DNA from: Erythrocercus mccallii
Lineage: Eukaryota > Chordata > Aves > Passeriformes > Dicruridae
Length of the DNA stretch: 64,000 nucleotides
Reading direction: 5' to 3'
Assembly: GCA_013397435.1 (NCBI GenBank)
Contig: VZRG01001689.1
Coordinates: forward strand, 32,218-96,217
The notes beneath the pieces were generated by a model. It worked only from the letters and a program-made list of their open reading frames with translations. It was not told the origin of the DNA and ran no database searches. Position 1 is the first letter of the stretch; the number at the start of each line of letters is the position of its first letter. Positions 62,572 through 64,000 of this stretch are shown here, piece after piece. The translations under genes were made by a program, and so were the position numbers.

Positions 62572-63098
62572 CTAACCAGTGGAAATGTAATTTGAACAGG
62601 AATTAATGGAGGGGAAGAAAAGACAGTTCTTTGAATACCAATACTGTTTGCTACTTAGTGTCAGATTTCACATTCTAAATTTAAACAGCAACTTCCACAT
62701 CTACCAGGGGGGCTATGTCACAACATTACATTTTAAAAAGGTAAAAAGATATAATATAACCTCCAGTTCAAATGTCAGAAAAATGCAAAACAGCATTTCA
62801 ATACAGATCAGTTGATTATTCTTAAATAGGTAGATATAAGAGAAATTACAGGAAAATAATATAATGTATTATTAAAATAAATGACAGCAGAATTGTATTT
62901 TTTTTCTAGTATTTACTAGATTGAGAGTCACAAGACTTTTTTTTTTAACCACTAAGAATATTATCAAAGTTTGCATGTAGTAATGCAGCACAGTGATGAA
63001 TTTAATTTGTTTATGCTTGTCACTGACAGATGACAAACTTCTCCTTTATATTAAACTCATGTTAGCTTGAAGGATAACTGTGCCTTAAAAATTAGTAC
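62572..63098 (-). other. PTBP3 intron
   Basis: 527 bp, AT-rich, T-runs near 62900-62945; nothing else. Confidence 0.8.
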
Positions 63099-63191
63099 CT
63101 AATTGAGCCTGGGCTGCATCTGCCATCTGAACCAAAGCAATTCCTCTTTTCTTAAACATGATCTTCACACGATGCACATCACCATACACAC
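63099..63191 (-). CDS. PTBP3: PTBP3 exon, middle of RRM3
   Basis: Acceptor GATTTCCACAG, donor GTACTA; phase 1 both ends, 93 nt as in PTBP1. It encodes GVYGDVHRVKIMFKKRGIAL then VQMADAAQAQL: helix 1 end, beta-2, beta-3 with RNP1-like ALVQMA, and helix 2 start. FKKRGIA differs from the FNKKENA pattern of PTBP1. Confidence 0.96.
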
Positions 63192-64000
63192 CTGTGGAAA
63201 TCCAGAAAGAAATTTTTTTCAGAGCGCTACTATGAAAAGCACAAGGCCAAGTCTTTTTCTTTTGACATTAGTGTAACAAAGAATAACCATCTCATTAAAT
63301 GGGTTGGTTAAAATATTAGTATGAGGAGAGTTTTAAAGTTTGTGTATTTTTTTCTGGGGCTCATAGGAGAAGGAATATCCCCCAGATCCTAGTCATACTA
63401 TTGCATGTTTATGTTCAGTTTTTAAATAGAGCATTAGTTGCCCAAGTCCTCTTAACCGAGGCATATTAAAATATTACTCTGCCAAACATTGTCCCTTGTA
63501 GCTAATGTGTGAGCCAATTGTGTACAGCATTTCCTCTGATGCAACCTGTTTTTTCATCTTACTTTGCTTCCCATTTTTTGTAGTAAACAAATTGGACCAC
63601 ACACCAAAATTCTTCTGACACTAACTGTTTTGCCATTTTGGTATCTGTGGCTTATAAGTCCTGACTCAACTTACTGCTATTTTAAAACCAGTGCATTCTC
63701 TCAGTGCATTTCCTGGGCATGCACAGAGCAATGGAGTTTTAATTAATCAGCATGGGTCAGATAAATAAAAAGAACCACTAGCCCTGTCGTTTGTCAAGGT
63801 ATATTTGACATATCTTACCAAATAGGATGAAAAGTCCATAAGGTGTGATGGCCTGTTTAAATGATAAAATGAGTACATTATTTCTAAAGCCATGCAAATA
63901 AAGACATCTATTCCATAGGTGCATGGTAAACAAAAAGAGTGGAAGAGATACTGCATACTAATACATAAACCTGTCTCTCCCAAAGCCATTCCCTGAAATA
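63192..64000 (-). other. PTBP3 intron, cut by window edge
   Basis: AT-rich; no exon seen before the window ends. Confidence 0.75.

Larger units (their letters stand above)
60435..63191 (-). other. PTBP3 gene, 3' part (runs off right edge)
   Basis: Polypyrimidine tract-binding protein 3 (ROD1), a nuclear RNA-binding regulator of splicing that binds UC-rich RNA through four RRMs. The last four coding exons (93, 217, 78 and 133 nt) join in frame and cover the second half of RRM3 and all of RRM4 to the natural stop. PTBP3 is preferred over PTBP1/2 because of residues such as SVTVDDLKNLF and the SUSD1 neighbour. Exons for RRM1, RRM2 and the start of RRM3 lie beyond 64000. Confidence 0.95.

Overview
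This window is vertebrate nuclear DNA, most likely from a bird. It is AT-rich and gene-poor with long introns. It carries about eight CR1 LINE fragments, several ending in the (ATTCTATG)-like CR1 tail, and one solo LTR. Two neighbouring genes are both read from the minus strand: SUSD1 and the 3' end of PTBP3. The same pair lies side by side in the same order on human 9q32, a region that I recall corresponds to the avian Z chromosome. The species cannot be named from sequence alone, and another sauropsid is not excluded.

Layout, left to right. 1-5298 is flank beyond the SUSD1 3' end with no supported gene. 5299-42212 is SUSD1, reconstructed as 16 coding segments that join in frame with GT/AG borders to give about 709 codons. 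In protein order these are a Leu-rich signal peptide, three EGF-like modules, three CCP/sushi modules, two tandem copies of a two-exon fibronectin-III-like module, a third receptor-phosphatase-like FN3 module, a short conserved Cys/Trp exon, one transmembrane helix and almost no cytoplasmic tail. Exon 1 sits in a CpG island (about 41790-42880). 42881-60374 is intergenic and holds most of the CR1 debris, two GC-richer blocks that may be old LTR or promoter-like pieces, and one unidentified coding-looking exon (53429-53710). 60435-63191 holds the last four coding exons of PTBP3 (C-terminal half of RRM3 and all of RRM4). The rest of that gene lies beyond the right edge.

Function. SUSD1 is a poorly characterised type I membrane protein built from extracellular adhesion modules. 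PTBP3 is a nuclear, pyrimidine-tract RNA-binding splicing regulator. They share no pathway visible here; they are simply neighbours.

Most noteworthy: a 58-nt candidate last intron of SUSD1 whose retention would replace the C-terminus with a second hydrophobic segment; the tandem duplication of an FN3-like exon pair; three CCP exons; an in-frame 24-nt candidate microexon in the RRM4 loop of PTBP3; the PTBP3 exon in which the segment matching the 34-nt PTBP1 switch exon is fused to its downstream exon; a 100-bp duplication (about 91% identical) on either side of a SUSD1 exon; a solo LTR abutting a minisatellite; and the orphan exon at 53429-53710. I found no CRISPR, operon or prokaryotic system, and nothing that clearly qualifies as a new biological system.
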